A DNA stretch of 64,000 nucleotides from Amaricoccus sp047275745 (GTDB lineage: Bacteria > Pseudomonadota > Alphaproteobacteria > Rhodobacterales > Rhodobacteraceae): NCBI RefSeq assembly GCF_047275745.1, contig NZ_JBKQWU010000006.1, forward strand, positions 61,411-125,410, in the 5' to 3' direction. The first letter of the stretch is position 1; each line of letters starts with the position of its first letter. Below the pieces are notes generated by a model, which was given only the letters and a program-made list of their open reading frames with translations, was not told the DNA's origin and did not search any database. Below, in pieces: positions 16,073-25,019 of the stretch. Both the position numbers and the translations under genes were made by a program.

Positions 16073-17466
16073 CGCTCCCAGCGGGCACGGATGCGGTCGA
16101 CGGCGGAGGTGTCGTAGCCTCCGCGCGGGCCGGACCGGACCTGGTTGAAATAGATGTCGGGATCGTAGCGTTCGACCCCGAGCTTGAGCTGCTGCGTCGT
16201 GAGCAGCCCCATCGCCTGCAGGACCGCGTAGGCGGCGACGTATTCGTCGCGGCGCGAGGTCACGAGTTCGGCCTCGGCCTCCAGCCGGTCCTGGTTCGAG
16301 GTCAAGACGTCGAGCGTAGAACGGGCCCCGAGCCGGGCCTCCTCGACCACGCCCTCATAGGCGATCCGCGAGGCATCGAGCTCGCGCTGGTTGGCGAGGA
16401 TCGTCGCGCGCGCGACGCGAAGCTGAATCCAGGCGGCGTTGACGCTCTGCGTCACGTCGCGACCGGCGGCCTGCAGTTCCGACTTGCGCTGATCCACGAC
16501 CTGCTGGGCCTGCCGCACGACGCTGTCGAGATTGCCGCCCGTGGTGAGGGGAATGCTGCCGTTCACCCCCACCGAGCCGACCATGCGGTCATAGCCCTGA
16601 TAGCGGTTGTAGCCCTGATAGCCGTAGGAGCCCGTGAGCGAGACGGTGGGACCCTTCGCGGCGCGGGCGCGGTCGAAATCGGCGACGGCGCCGCGCTCGG
16701 CGAACTGCGACGACACGATCTGCGGATTGCTCCGGAGGCCGATCGCGACCGCCTCTTGCACGTTGCGCGTCAGGGCCGGCGCCGGCGGCGGTGCCTCGAG
16801 ATCGACCGGCAGCGTGCCGACCGCGGCGAGATAGGCCTGTCGCGCGGTCTGCAGGTTGCCTTCGGCGAGCGCCAGTTGCGCGCGCGAGGCCTGCATCTGC
16901 GCCTCGGTCAGGCTGACGTCGGTCCGCGTCACCTCGCCCACGTCGAAGCGGTTGTTGATCGCGCGAAGCTGCTCGTCGAGCACATCGACGTCGTTGCGGG
17001 CGATCGCGAGAAGCTCCTGCCCCCGCCGCACGTCCATATAGGCCGCGACCGCCGCGTAGAGCACCTGCTGCTCGACATCGAGCAGATCGGCCCGCGCCGC
17101 GGCGATCGACATGCGCGCGGATTCCACCGCCGCGGCGGTCTGGCCGTGGTCGTAGAGCAGGAGGCTCGCTTCGAGCGACGCGTTGTAATAGTCTGGAATG
17201 TCGTTGTAATCGTCGTCCGAGGTCGTGATCGCATTCGCGGCCGCGGAGAGCTGCGACTGGATCTTCTTCGCCGAGGTCGCCTGCGGCAGTTCCTCATCGA
17301 CCGAACGCAGCGCCGCGCGGGCCGCCTGCAGCGTCGGGCTGGTCTGATAGGCTTTCACCAGCGCGTCGGCCAATGTCTCAGCGGAGCCGGAGCCCGGCAT
17401 CGCCAGCGTGGCCGTCACGGCCAACGCGGCCGTTGTTTTCAGTAAAGGTCGGAGGCTCTCGCGCAT
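16069..17466 (-). CDS. tolC: TolC family outer-membrane efflux/secretion channel
   Basis: Outer-membrane trimeric channel for type I secretion and drug efflux, 465 aa. A signal peptide ends near residue 30 (MPGSGSAETLADAL). Two outer-membrane-efflux repeats follow, seen as long heptad-rich helices (for example RTDVSLTEAQMQASRAQLALA) alternating with strand regions such as GPTVSLTGSYGYQGYNRYQGY. GAGGA precedes the ATG. It follows pcm and overlaps the small downstream gene, a common Rhodobacterales arrangement. Confidence 0.9.
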   Translation of the reverse strand: MRESLRPLLKTTAALAVTATLAMPGSGSAETLADALVKAYQTSPTLQAARAALRSVDEELPQATSAKKIQSQLSAAANAITTSDDDYNDIPDYYNASLEASLLLYDHGQTAAAVESARMSIAAARADLLDVEQQVLYAAVAAYMDVRRGQELLAIARNDVDVLDEQLRAINNRFDVGEVTRTDVSLTEAQMQASRAQLALAEGNLQTARQAYLAAVGTLPVDLEAPPPAPALTRNVQEAVAIGLRSNPQIVSSQFAERGAVADFDRARAAKGPTVSLTGSYGYQGYNRYQGYDRMVGSVGVNGSIPLTTGGNLDSVVRQAQQVVDQRKSELQAAGRDVTQSVNAAWIQLRVARATILANQRELDASRIAYEGVVEEARLGARSTLDVLTSNQDRLEAEAELVTSRRDEYVAAYAVLQAMGLLTTQQLKLGVERYDPDIYFNQVRSGPRGGYDTSAVDRIRARWER

Positions 17467-17535
17467 TCTGTCCTCGGTTCACTGCTCGGTCGGCCCGCTG
17501 GCCGGGCTCGTGGCCGAACTATGGTTTCATCCCGG

Positions 17536-18189
17536 TCAGAATACAAACGCTTTCGCGGTTTCGAAACCGGATAGTTTCGGCGCCGAGGCGTCGAAGATCC
17601 GCCGCCAGGCGATGCCATGATCCATCTTGATGCCGAGCCGGGCCTGACCGCCCCGCCCTTCGAGAAAGATCGCGACGATACGGCCGCCGATCTTGAGCTG
17701 ATCGGTGATCGCATCGGGGAGCACCTCGACGCCCCCCTCGATGATGATCGCGTCATAGGGGCCCTGGCCCGGGACACCCTCCGCGAGCTTGCCCGATTCG
17801 ACGATCACATTGTCGACGGATTGCGCCGACAGGATCTCTTCCGCCTGCTCCGCCAGTTCCGGCACATCTTCGAGCGCGATCACCGCTTCCGACATCCGCG
17901 CCAGCACCGCGCTGGAATAGCCGCGGCCACAGCCGATATCGAGCACGAGGTCGGAGGAGGTCACGTTGATCGCGTCGAGCATCTTCGCGAAGACCCGCGG
18001 GTCGAGCAGCACCCGCCCGGGCGCGAGCGGCATGTGCTCGCCGAGATAGGCGACCGGCCGCTGCGACTCGGGCAGGTATTCCTCGCGCGGAATGGCCAGC
18101 ATCGCCTCGATGATGGGATACCGGGTGACGTCCGAAGGACGGACCTGGCAGTCGACCATGGCTTCGCGCGCGGCTGCGAAATCGATCAT
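17536..18189 (-). CDS. pcm: Protein-L-isoaspartate O-methyltransferase family protein
   Basis: 217-aa SAM-dependent methyltransferase that in the type enzyme repairs isoaspartate in damaged proteins. SAM motif I is LVLDIGCGRGYSSAVLARM near 79-97. The N-terminus MIDFAAAREAMVDCQVRP is typical of the alphaproteobacterial PIMT-like branch located beside tolC. That branch lacks some features of true PIMT, so the exact substrate is less certain. ATG 18189 was preferred to an upstream in-frame start that lacks family sequence. Confidence 0.85.
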   Translation of the reverse strand: MIDFAAAREAMVDCQVRPSDVTRYPIIEAMLAIPREEYLPESQRPVAYLGEHMPLAPGRVLLDPRVFAKMLDAINVTSSDLVLDIGCGRGYSSAVLARMSEAVIALEDVPELAEQAEEILSAQSVDNVIVESGKLAEGVPGQGPYDAIIIEGGVEVLPDAITDQLKIGGRIVAIFLEGRGGQARLGIKMDHGIAWRRIFDASAPKLSGFETAKAFVF

Positions 18190-18303
18190 GCTGGGAGACC
18201 CCGAAGCTAATGTCTGTCGCAAGCTTGATCGCACATATTCCGCGGGGCGGCAACTCGGCCGGAAGGCCCGCGGGACAGCGGAAATCCGTGCGCGGAGGCG
18301 GCT

Positions 18304-19434
18304 TCAACGGGGCGCGAGCGCCGCGACGAGATCGGTGACCGTCTCGACCAGCACCGGGAAGCCCGCGACATCGAACTGGTTGATCGCGCCGAAGACGGCG
18401 ACGCCCCGGCCGGGCGCCATCGCCACGAAGGAAAAGATGCCCTGCAACCCGCCGCTCTTCTGCATGATGAGCGGGCGGTTGCCCTCCGGCGGCATGATGA
18501 CCCAGGCGAGCCCCATGGCTCCCATCTCGCCGCCCTCGTCGAGGCCGGAGACCGGCGCCAGCCCGTCGCGCTGGCGCCAGGCGGCCTGTCCGAGAAGCCG
18601 CCACTCCGCGTCCTCGTCCGATGCCAGGTCGAGCTGCCAGGAGAGCCAGCGCAGCATGTCGTTCGGCGTCGAATAGAGCCCGCCCGCGCATTCGATGGTG
18701 ACCGGGGTCGGCGCGAAGGGCATCGGGGCGCCGGAGAAATCATGCCCGCGCATCAGCCGCGGCTCCTGTTCCGGCGAGGGCGAGAAGGTCGTGTCACTCA
18801 TCCCGTTCGGCGTCAGCACGTGTTCGGCGAGGTAATCCGCGTAAGGGCGACCGGCCGTATGCGCGATCGCGGTGCCGAGCAGGTCGAAACCGTAGTTGGA
18901 ATAGCGCATCCCGCGTGCGGGCGTGAAGAGGAGCGGCGCGCTGAGCCCGGCGCGCTGCGCCTCCGGGGTATTGCCGGCGAAGGGGTCGTCGGGCGGACCG
19001 GGCTGGGCGGGCACCTCGCGGGGCAGGCCGGCGGAATGCGTGACGAGATCGATCAGGCGAATCGCCGCGCCGTCGCGCTCGGGAAAGGTCACGCCGTCGA
19101 AACCGGCGCGGGATTCGAGCGTATCGGTCAGGGCCACCTGGCCATCCGCGACGAGACGCGCGAGCGCGGAGCCGCAGAAGACCTTGCTGACCGAGCCGAT
19201 CCGAAACAGCGTATCGCCATCGGGCGGCTTCCCGTCGCCGCGATCGCCGAAGCCCTGAACCGCCGTCTCGCCATTCCGGATGGCCCCGAGAACGAAAGCC
19301 GGCGCGCTCACGCTGAGCGAGGCGACCACGCCGTCGAACCCGACCATCTCCTCGAGCAGCGGGTCGGCGCGCCCGGCCCCTCCCGAGCCGAGGACAAGAC
19401 CAAGCAGGAGACCCGTGAGCATCTTGCGCCGCAT
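18304..19434 (-). CDS. Serine hydrolase, class C beta-lactamase-like
   Basis: 376-aa exported serine hydrolase of the beta-lactamase/esterase/D-alanyl carboxypeptidase fold. A signal peptide covers about 1-23. Catalytic motifs: S81-V-S-K84 (SxxK), Y178-S-N180 (YxN) and, near the C-terminus, KSGGLQG in place of KTG/HxG. A GGAGGG five bases before ATG 19434 supports the start; a longer frame to 19560 is unsupported. Substrate unknown; members include esterases and peptidases as well as AmpC. It is divergent from the Liv-type operon. Confidence 0.85.
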   Translation of the reverse strand: MRRKMLTGLLLGLVLGSGGAGRADPLLEEMVGFDGVVASLSVSAPAFVLGAIRNGETAVQGFGDRGDGKPPDGDTLFRIGSVSKVFCGSALARLVADGQVALTDTLESRAGFDGVTFPERDGAAIRLIDLVTHSAGLPREVPAQPGPPDDPFAGNTPEAQRAGLSAPLLFTPARGMRYSNYGFDLLGTAIAHTAGRPYADYLAEHVLTPNGMSDTTFSPSPEQEPRLMRGHDFSGAPMPFAPTPVTIECAGGLYSTPNDMLRWLSWQLDLASDEDAEWRLLGQAAWRQRDGLAPVSGLDEGGEMGAMGLAWVIMPPEGNRPLIMQKSGGLQGIFSFVAMAPGRGVAVFGAINQFDVAGFPVLVETVTDLVAALAPR

Positions 19435-19521
19435 CGCCACCCTCCATGAAAGCGTCCCGACCGATTCGGCCGCCGCTGGAGTATAGTCCGAAAGCCTTCC
19501 ACCGTGACGGCGCATCGCCAC

Positions 19522-19562
19522 CCGGCAAGGCCAGACACCGGCAAGGCCAAGCACCGGCAAGG
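19522..19562 (+). repeat. 16-bp tandem repeat in a divergent intergenic region
   Basis: CCGGCAAGG recurs at 19522, 19538 and 19554, giving a 16-bp period over three units (CCGGCAAGGCCAGACA-like). It lies between the serine hydrolase and the binding-protein gene, about 85-125 bp before the latter. Function unknown. Confidence 0.65.
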
Positions 19563-19645
19563 GTAGACAATCGCAGGCGCGCCCGACAATCTCGCGGCCG
19601 GGAGAGGGCGGCGTGACCCCGCCGGATGATCAGGGAGCCCGAGAC

Positions 19646-20941
19646 ATGACGAAGAGCCTAGTTCCCGCCGGGACGACGCGCCGCGGCCTGTTGCGCGGGA
19701 TGGCCGCGGGCGGCGGGCTGATCGCCGCTTCGGGCGCCTTCCCGGGGTTCATCCAGGCACAGGGCTCCGCGCCGCTTCGCTTCGGCTTCCAGGTGCACCG
19801 GACGGGGATCGGCGCCACCTACGGGCGCTGGTACGAACGCACGGCGCGCGCGGCGCTCGAAGTCCTGAACGCCAATGGCGGCATCGGCGGCCGTCCGGTC
19901 GAGATCCTGTTCGAGGATGACGGCACCGATCCGAAACGCGGCGCCGAGGTGATGGAGAAATTCGCGACGCAGCTGAACTGCGACGCGGTCTTCGGCGCGC
20001 TCTTCAGCCACGTCGTCGTCGGCACCGCGCCGCGCGCGGCCGAGTTGAAGATGCCCTATCTCGTCTGTTCCGAGGGCCATCACGTCGCTTCGGGCGCGCT
20101 CAACCGCTGGACGCTCCAGCCCGGCATCACCGATGTGAAGAGCCAGGTTCAGGCGATGGCGCCCTGGGTCTCGGGCAATCTCGGCAAGAAGGTGACGGTC
20201 ATCTACCCGGACTACGCCTTCGGCTACGATCACCGCGACAACTTCAAGGCCGCGATGGCGGCGCAGGGTGGAGAGGTGGTCGCGGAGATCGGCATTCCGC
20301 CGACCGAGACTTCCTTCACGCGCTATTTCCCCCGGATTCCGATGGAGACCGAGGTCATCTATCACGTGATGGTCGGCCCCGCCGTCCTGACCTTCGTCAA
20401 GGAACTCGGCGAGTTCTATTCCGGCGGCGAACATCCGGCGATCTTCGGCTTCGTCGATTCGCTCGAAGGCATAGACATGTCGAGCGGCGGGCTCGAATTC
20501 CTCGAAGGCACGCATTTCTGGGAGGGCCACTGCCGCTATCTCCAGGAGGACGCCTCGCCGGTCGAGACCTTCTACCGCGAGGCGGTGGGAGTCGATGCGA
20601 ACGGCGCCGCGGTCGAGGACGCGGGCAATGTCTCGACCTATTCGCACATGTTCTCGACCTGGGAGACGCTCTTCGCGATGAAGACGGCGATGGAGGCGGC
20701 CGGTTTCCAGGGCCGCGCCGATGGCCAGAAGCTGGTCGAGGCTTTCGAGGCCATGACGGAGATGCCCTATTCGAACGACCATCCGCAGGGCGAGAAGGTC
20801 TTCAACGGCCGCACCCATCAGGTCTTCGGGGTCCAGCACATCTCGAAGGTCGAGGGCGGCAAGCTGATCCGGGTCCACACCACCTCGATCGAGGACGGGC
20901 TCTATCCCGACGAGGTGGATTACACCACGCGCCCGTTCTGA
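19646..20941 (+). CDS. HAAT/Liv-type ABC transporter substrate-binding protein (Tat signal)
   Basis: 431-aa periplasmic binding protein of the branched-chain amino acid/amide family. The N-terminus TTRRGLLRG (R12-R13), followed by a hydrophobic run to about residue 38, looks like a Tat signal. The mature part has the type I fold hallmarks: ATYGRWYERTARAALEVLN, VEILFEDDGTDP and KKVTVIYPDYAFGYDH. GGAG stands before ATG 19646. It heads a complete operon with two permeases and two ATPases. Ligand unknown; the family covers leucine, amides, urea and aromatic acids. Confidence 0.88.
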   Translation: MTKSLVPAGTTRRGLLRGMAAGGGLIAASGAFPGFIQAQGSAPLRFGFQVHRTGIGATYGRWYERTARAALEVLNANGGIGGRPVEILFEDDGTDPKRGAEVMEKFATQLNCDAVFGALFSHVVVGTAPRAAELKMPYLVCSEGHHVASGALNRWTLQPGITDVKSQVQAMAPWVSGNLGKKVTVIYPDYAFGYDHRDNFKAAMAAQGGEVVAEIGIPPTETSFTRYFPRIPMETEVIYHVMVGPAVLTFVKELGEFYSGGEHPAIFGFVDSLEGIDMSSGGLEFLEGTHFWEGHCRYLQEDASPVETFYREAVGVDANGAAVEDAGNVSTYSHMFSTWETLFAMKTAMEAAGFQGRADGQKLVEAFEAMTEMPYSNDHPQGEKVFNGRTHQVFGVQHISKVEGGKLIRVHTTSIEDGLYPDEVDYTTRPF

Positions 20942-20945
20942 CCCG

Positions 20946-21827
20946 GTGTCGCTCGGCCCCTATCTCCTGCTCGCCGCGCTCGAGGGCCTGACCTCGGCCG
21001 CGGTGCTGGCACTGACCGCGGCCGGGCTCAGCCTCGTCTTCGGCGTGATGCGCGTCGTCAATGTCGCGCATGGCGAGTTCTTCATGCTCGGCGCCGTCGT
21101 CGCCTGGTTCGTCACCGCGAACGTGGGCGGCCCGCCTTGGCTCGGCTTCGCGCTCGCGCTCGCGGTCAGCCCGCTCGTCGTGGGGTCGATCGCGGCGCTG
21201 GCCGACCGACTGGTGCTGAAGCGGCTGAATTACGATCCCGAGGCGACGATCGTCGCGACCATCGGGCTGCTCTACCTGCTGCAGCAGGGGGCGCTGAGTT
21301 TCTACGGACCCGATGCGCGTCCGGTCGCGCCGCCCTTCGATTGGCGCATAAGGCTGCCCTGGTTCGGCTATTCGGGCTACAAGCTCTTCGTCATCGCCGC
21401 GGCGGTGGTAGTGCTCGGCGGGCTCTGGGCGCTGATGGCCCGGACGCGTTTCGGGCTCGTGATGCGGGCGACGCAATACGACCAGCGCACCGCCCAGGCC
21501 TTCGGGATCGATGTCGACCGCGTCTATGCCGGCGTCTTCGCACTCGGCGCCGCGCTCGCGGCGATCGGCGCGGTGCTGATCGTGCCGATCAGCCAGGCGC
21601 ATTACCTCATGGGCGGCGACCCGCTGCTTCTCTCCTTCATCGTCGTCATCATCGGCGGGCTCGGCTCGCTCAGGGGCACGATCGTCGCGGCGCTGATGAT
21701 CGGTGTCGGCGAGGGGATGATCTCCGTCTTCTTCTCGCCCACGCTCGCCAAGATCCTCGCGACCCTCGCCGTGGCGCTGGTGCTGGTCTTCCGCCCCGAG
21801 GGGCTCTTCGGGCAGCGCGCGCGATGA
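20946..21827 (+). CDS. Branched-chain amino acid-type ABC permease, LivH family
   Basis: 293-aa inner-membrane permease, about eight hydrophobic helices. Signatures: GLSLVFGVMRVVNVAHGEFFMLGA near 25-50, TRFGLVMRATQYDQRTAQAFGI for the ATPase coupling loop, and IGGLGSLRGTIVAALMIG near the end. It starts with GTG four bases after the binding-protein stop, and its stop overlaps the livM-type start (ATGA). Confidence 0.9.
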   Translation: MSLGPYLLLAALEGLTSAAVLALTAAGLSLVFGVMRVVNVAHGEFFMLGAVVAWFVTANVGGPPWLGFALALAVSPLVVGSIAALADRLVLKRLNYDPEATIVATIGLLYLLQQGALSFYGPDARPVAPPFDWRIRLPWFGYSGYKLFVIAAAVVVLGGLWALMARTRFGLVMRATQYDQRTAQAFGIDVDRVYAGVFALGAALAAIGAVLIVPISQAHYLMGGDPLLLSFIVVIIGGLGSLRGTIVAALMIGVGEGMISVFFSPTLAKILATLAVALVLVFRPEGLFGQRAR

Positions 21828-22765
21828 AGGCCGACCGCATCCTGTTCGGCCATGTCGCCTTCCTCGCGCTGCTCCTCGCGGCCAGCTTCGCCCTGCCCGC
21901 CTATCACCACGCGAATCTTACGCGCGTCATGGTGCTGGCGGTCTTCGCGATGGGCTACAACATCGCCTTCGGCTACACGGGGCTGCTCAGCCTCGGCCAT
22001 GCGCTCTTCTTCGGGGCGGGGATGTACGCGGCCGGCCTCGGCGCCACGCTCGGCGGATGGAGCGGGATGCCAGCGCTTCTCGCCGGGATCGCCGCGGGCG
22101 GGCTCGTCGCGCTGGTGACCGGCCTGCTCGCGCTCCGGACCACCGGCACCGCCTTCATGATCGTGACGCTGATGTTCGCCCAGGCGGGGTATCTCACGAT
22201 CCTCCACAATGGCGACATCACCCGGGGCGACGAGGGCCTCGTGCTGCCCGACGCGGCGCGCTGGCTCGGCGGGCTCAATCTCGCCGACGAGAGCACGCGC
22301 TTCTTCGTCGCCTTCGCGGTCTTCGCCCTGGCGCTCATCGGCTCGCTCCTCATCGTGCGCTCGGGCCTGGGCCGGGTGCTCGTCGCGATGCGCGAGAACG
22401 CGGAGCGCGCCCGGATGCTCGGCTACGACCCGTTCCGCTACCGGCTGATCGCGCTCACGATCTCGGGCCTCTACGCCGGGACCGCCGGCGCGCTCTACGG
22501 GCTCGGCTTCGGCTATGTCGGCGCGGGTTTCGCAGGCATCCAGTATTCGATCCTGCCGATGCTCTGGGTGCTGATGGGTGGTGCCGGCACCGTGCTCGGA
22601 CCGTTCCTCGGCACGCTCGTCATGTTCTACCTCGTCGATCTCGCAAGCGGGATCACCACGGCGACGCTCGGCGTCATCGGCGCGGCGCTCCTGGCACTCG
22701 TGCTCTTCGCGCCGAAGGGCATCCTTGGCACGCTCAGGGAGAAGGCGCTGCCATGGCTGCCGTGA
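21824..22765 (+). CDS. Branched-chain amino acid-type ABC permease, LivM family
   Basis: 313-aa second permease. Signatures: VFAMGYNIAFGYTGLLSLGHALFFGAG-type segment near 40-65, the coupling helix RVLVAMRENAERARMLGYDP, and MGGAGTVLGPFLG. ATG 21824 overlaps the upstream stop; the longer open frame from 21137 is a shadow of the livH gene. Its 3' end overlaps the ATPase gene by 13 bp. Confidence 0.9.
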   Translation: MKADRILFGHVAFLALLLAASFALPAYHHANLTRVMVLAVFAMGYNIAFGYTGLLSLGHALFFGAGMYAAGLGATLGGWSGMPALLAGIAAGGLVALVTGLLALRTTGTAFMIVTLMFAQAGYLTILHNGDITRGDEGLVLPDAARWLGGLNLADESTRFFVAFAVFALALIGSLLIVRSGLGRVLVAMRENAERARMLGYDPFRYRLIALTISGLYAGTAGALYGLGFGYVGAGFAGIQYSILPMLWVLMGGAGTVLGPFLGTLVMFYLVDLASGITTATLGVIGAALLALVLFAPKGILGTLREKALPWLP

Positions 22766-23460
22766 TCCTCGAAGCGCGCGGACTGACGAAACGCTTCGGC
22801 GGGCTGACGGCGGTCGATGGCGTGGATTTCGACCTGAACCGGGGCGAGATCCACGCTCTGATCGGGCCGAACGGCGCCGGCAAGACCACCTTCGTCAGCC
22901 TGCTCTGCGGAAGGATCGAGCCGACCTCGGGCACGATCCGCTTCGAGAGCCGCGACATCACGGGGATGCCCGCCCATGCTCGCGTCCGGCTCGGCATCGC
23001 CTATACGTTCCAGATCACCTCGATCTTTCCGCGCCTCACCGCCTTCGGGAATGTCGAGCTCGCGGCCCAGCGGCTCGGCGCGGCGGAGCTCGCCCAGCGG
23101 ACCGAGGCGGCGCTGGAGCGGGTCGGCCTCGGCCCGGAGGCGCGCGATCGGGCGGGCGATCTCTCCTACGGCCACCAGCGGCTCGTCGAGATCGCGATGG
23201 GGCTGGCGCTCGAACCCCGGCTCCTGATCCTCGACGAGCCGACGCAGGGGCTTGCGAATGCCGAGATCGAGCGGTTCAAGGATGTGGTCCGCGCGCTGGT
23301 GCCCGAGACCACGATCCTGCTCATCGAACACAACATGGACCTGGTGATGAGCCTCGCGGAGCGGATCACGGTCCTGAACTTCGGCGCGAAACTCGCCGAG
23401 GGCACGCCCGACGAGATCCGCGCCAACCCGGCCGTGCAGGCCGCCTATCTGGGGGGATGA
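22753..23460 (+). CDS. ABC transporter ATP-binding protein, LivG family
   Basis: 235-aa ATPase. Walker A GPNGAGKTT, signature LSYGHQRLVEIAM, Walker B LLILDEPTQGL, and switch histidine in LLIEHNMDLVM. RLGIAYTFQITSIFPRLTAFGN is the LivG-type Q-loop region. The start at 22753 lies within the end of the LivM-type gene; the frame opens earlier but only as a shadow. Confidence 0.92.
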   Translation: MAAVILEARGLTKRFGGLTAVDGVDFDLNRGEIHALIGPNGAGKTTFVSLLCGRIEPTSGTIRFESRDITGMPAHARVRLGIAYTFQITSIFPRLTAFGNVELAAQRLGAAELAQRTEAALERVGLGPEARDRAGDLSYGHQRLVEIAMGLALEPRLLILDEPTQGLANAEIERFKDVVRALVPETTILLIEHNMDLVMSLAERITVLNFGAKLAEGTPDEIRANPAVQAAYLGG

Positions 23461-24155
23461 TGCTCGAAGTCGCCGCGATCGACGCCGACTACGGCGGGGT
23501 GCCGATCCTCAGGGGCGTGAGCCTCGCCGTCGCCCCCGGCGAAGTAGTCTGCGTGATGGGCCGCAACGGCGCCGGCAAATCGACGCTTCTCAAGGCCATC
23601 CTCGGCCTCGCCCGCGTCACCGCCGGCAAGGTCACGCTCGGCGGAACCGAGCTGACCGGCCTGCCGCCGCACCGCGTCCCCGGCCACGGCATCGGCTATG
23701 TGCCGCAGGGCCGCAGACTCTTCGCGGAACTGACGGTGGCCGAGAACCTCGAAATCGGCCTGATGACGCGGCGGAAGGGCGCCGCCACCCGCGAGAAGGT
23801 GCTCGGCCTCTTCCCCAGGCTTCGCGAGCGGCTGGGTCAGGTCTCGGGCACGCTCTCGGGCGGCGAACAGCAGATGCTCGCCATCGCCCGCGCGCTCTGC
23901 CTCGAACCCTCCGCGCTCCTCCTCGACGAGCCGACCGAAGGGCTGCAACCCTCGATGATCGCCCTCATCCGCGAAACCGTCCTGCGGCTCAAGGCCGAGG
24001 GCGTGGCGGTCGTGCTGGTGGAGCAGCGCATCGAAGCGGTCCTGAGCGTGGCCGACCGCGTGGTCTTCCTCGTCAACGGCGAGGTGGCGGAGACGCTGGC
24101 GGCGGAGGGACTGGACCCGCGGGCGGAAGTGTTTCAGCGGTACGTGGGGGTGTGA
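23457..24155 (+). CDS. ABC transporter ATP-binding protein, LivF family
   Basis: 232-aa second ATPase. Walker A GRNGAGKST, GIGYVPQGRRLFAELTVAENL, signature LSGGEQQMLAIARAL, and Walker B ALLLDEPTEGLQPS. ATG 23457 overlaps the LivG-type stop (ATGA); ATG 23460 directly after it is an equal alternative. It closes the importer operon of five genes (19646-24155). Confidence 0.92.
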   Translation: MMLEVAAIDADYGGVPILRGVSLAVAPGEVVCVMGRNGAGKSTLLKAILGLARVTAGKVTLGGTELTGLPPHRVPGHGIGYVPQGRRLFAELTVAENLEIGLMTRRKGAATREKVLGLFPRLRERLGQVSGTLSGGEQQMLAIARALCLEPSALLLDEPTEGLQPSMIALIRETVLRLKAEGVAVVLVEQRIEAVLSVADRVVFLVNGEVAETLAAEGLDPRAEVFQRYVGV

Positions 24156-24162
24156 GGGCGAG

Positions 24163-25005
24163 GTGTTCTATTTCGACGAGCTTCTGACGCGCTCCGGCCT
24201 TGATCCGCGCTCCGTTCGTATTCGACTGTTGCGGCACGATGACCGGGGGCTCGCAGCCTGGCGAACGGGAGGCAAGCTCCGGTTCGGGTGTTTCGCGAGC
24301 TTTCAGGGAGGGGCGCGATCTCCCTACAGAGACGCGGAGGTTGGGTGTCACTTCATCATTGGCCCCACCTTGGCAAACGGTGACGCGACGGCGCTGTTCG
24401 TCGGAGCGACGCGCATCCTCGACAGATGGGCTTGGGATGGCGGTCGGCTTCCGGTTCTGCGCGACGATACGATCATCGAGACCGAACGCGGGCGCCAGGG
24501 CGTGGAAGCTTTCGATCTGGAATGGCTCGACACGTTTGAGCCCTACACCGAGCGCATCTTGATCCGTTGGCGGGGGCCGATAGCTTGGTCTCAATGGGCG
24601 CATCGGGGCGAGAGGGAGATTCTCGAACTCCGCATCGACGCGCGGGAGCCTGCCTTCCCCGGATTTTCCGCCTTCTCCGAACGGGTCGCCAACCTCGCCT
24701 TCATCCCTCAGGCATGGCGGGCGGCGCTTGGCTCCGTCCGCGGTGTCTATCTCCTCGTCGCGGGTGATGGCTCGCAGTATGTAGGGTCGGCCGCCGGGCA
24801 GGACGGATTCATGGGACGGTGGGACGCCTATGCCGCCAACGGACATGGCGGCAACGTCATTCTGCGCCAGCGTGGCGATCGGGATTACGCCGTTTCGATT
24901 CTGGAGATCGCGTCTCCCGACATGTCGCGTGATGAGATCATCGCGCGCGAAGTGTTCTGGAAACAGAAGCTCGGAGCGAGGGCGCATGGTCTGAACGCGA
25001 ACTGA
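24163..25005 (+). CDS. GIY-YIG nuclease domain protein
   Basis: 280-aa protein with a C-terminal GIY-YIG nuclease domain (about 192-280). The catalytic set appears complete: GVY (Y196), QYVG (Y206), R219 in GRWDAY, E263 in IIAREVFWKQKLG, and an Asn near the end (GLNAN). The N-terminal 190 residues (FDELLTRSGLDPRSVRIRLLRHD) belong to a domain I know only as accompanying such nucleases; function unknown. The start is GTG, 7 bp after the importer operon. Base composition looks less GC-biased than in its neighbours, suggesting transfer. It could be an orphan homing-type or defence-related nuclease. Confidence 0.8.
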   Translation: MFYFDELLTRSGLDPRSVRIRLLRHDDRGLAAWRTGGKLRFGCFASFQGGARSPYRDAEVGCHFIIGPTLANGDATALFVGATRILDRWAWDGGRLPVLRDDTIIETERGRQGVEAFDLEWLDTFEPYTERILIRWRGPIAWSQWAHRGEREILELRIDAREPAFPGFSAFSERVANLAFIPQAWRAALGSVRGVYLLVAGDGSQYVGSAAGQDGFMGRWDAYAANGHGGNVILRQRGDRDYAVSILEIASPDMSRDEIIAREVFWKQKLGARAHGLNAN

Positions 25006-25019
25006 GGCCCATCGCCCCC

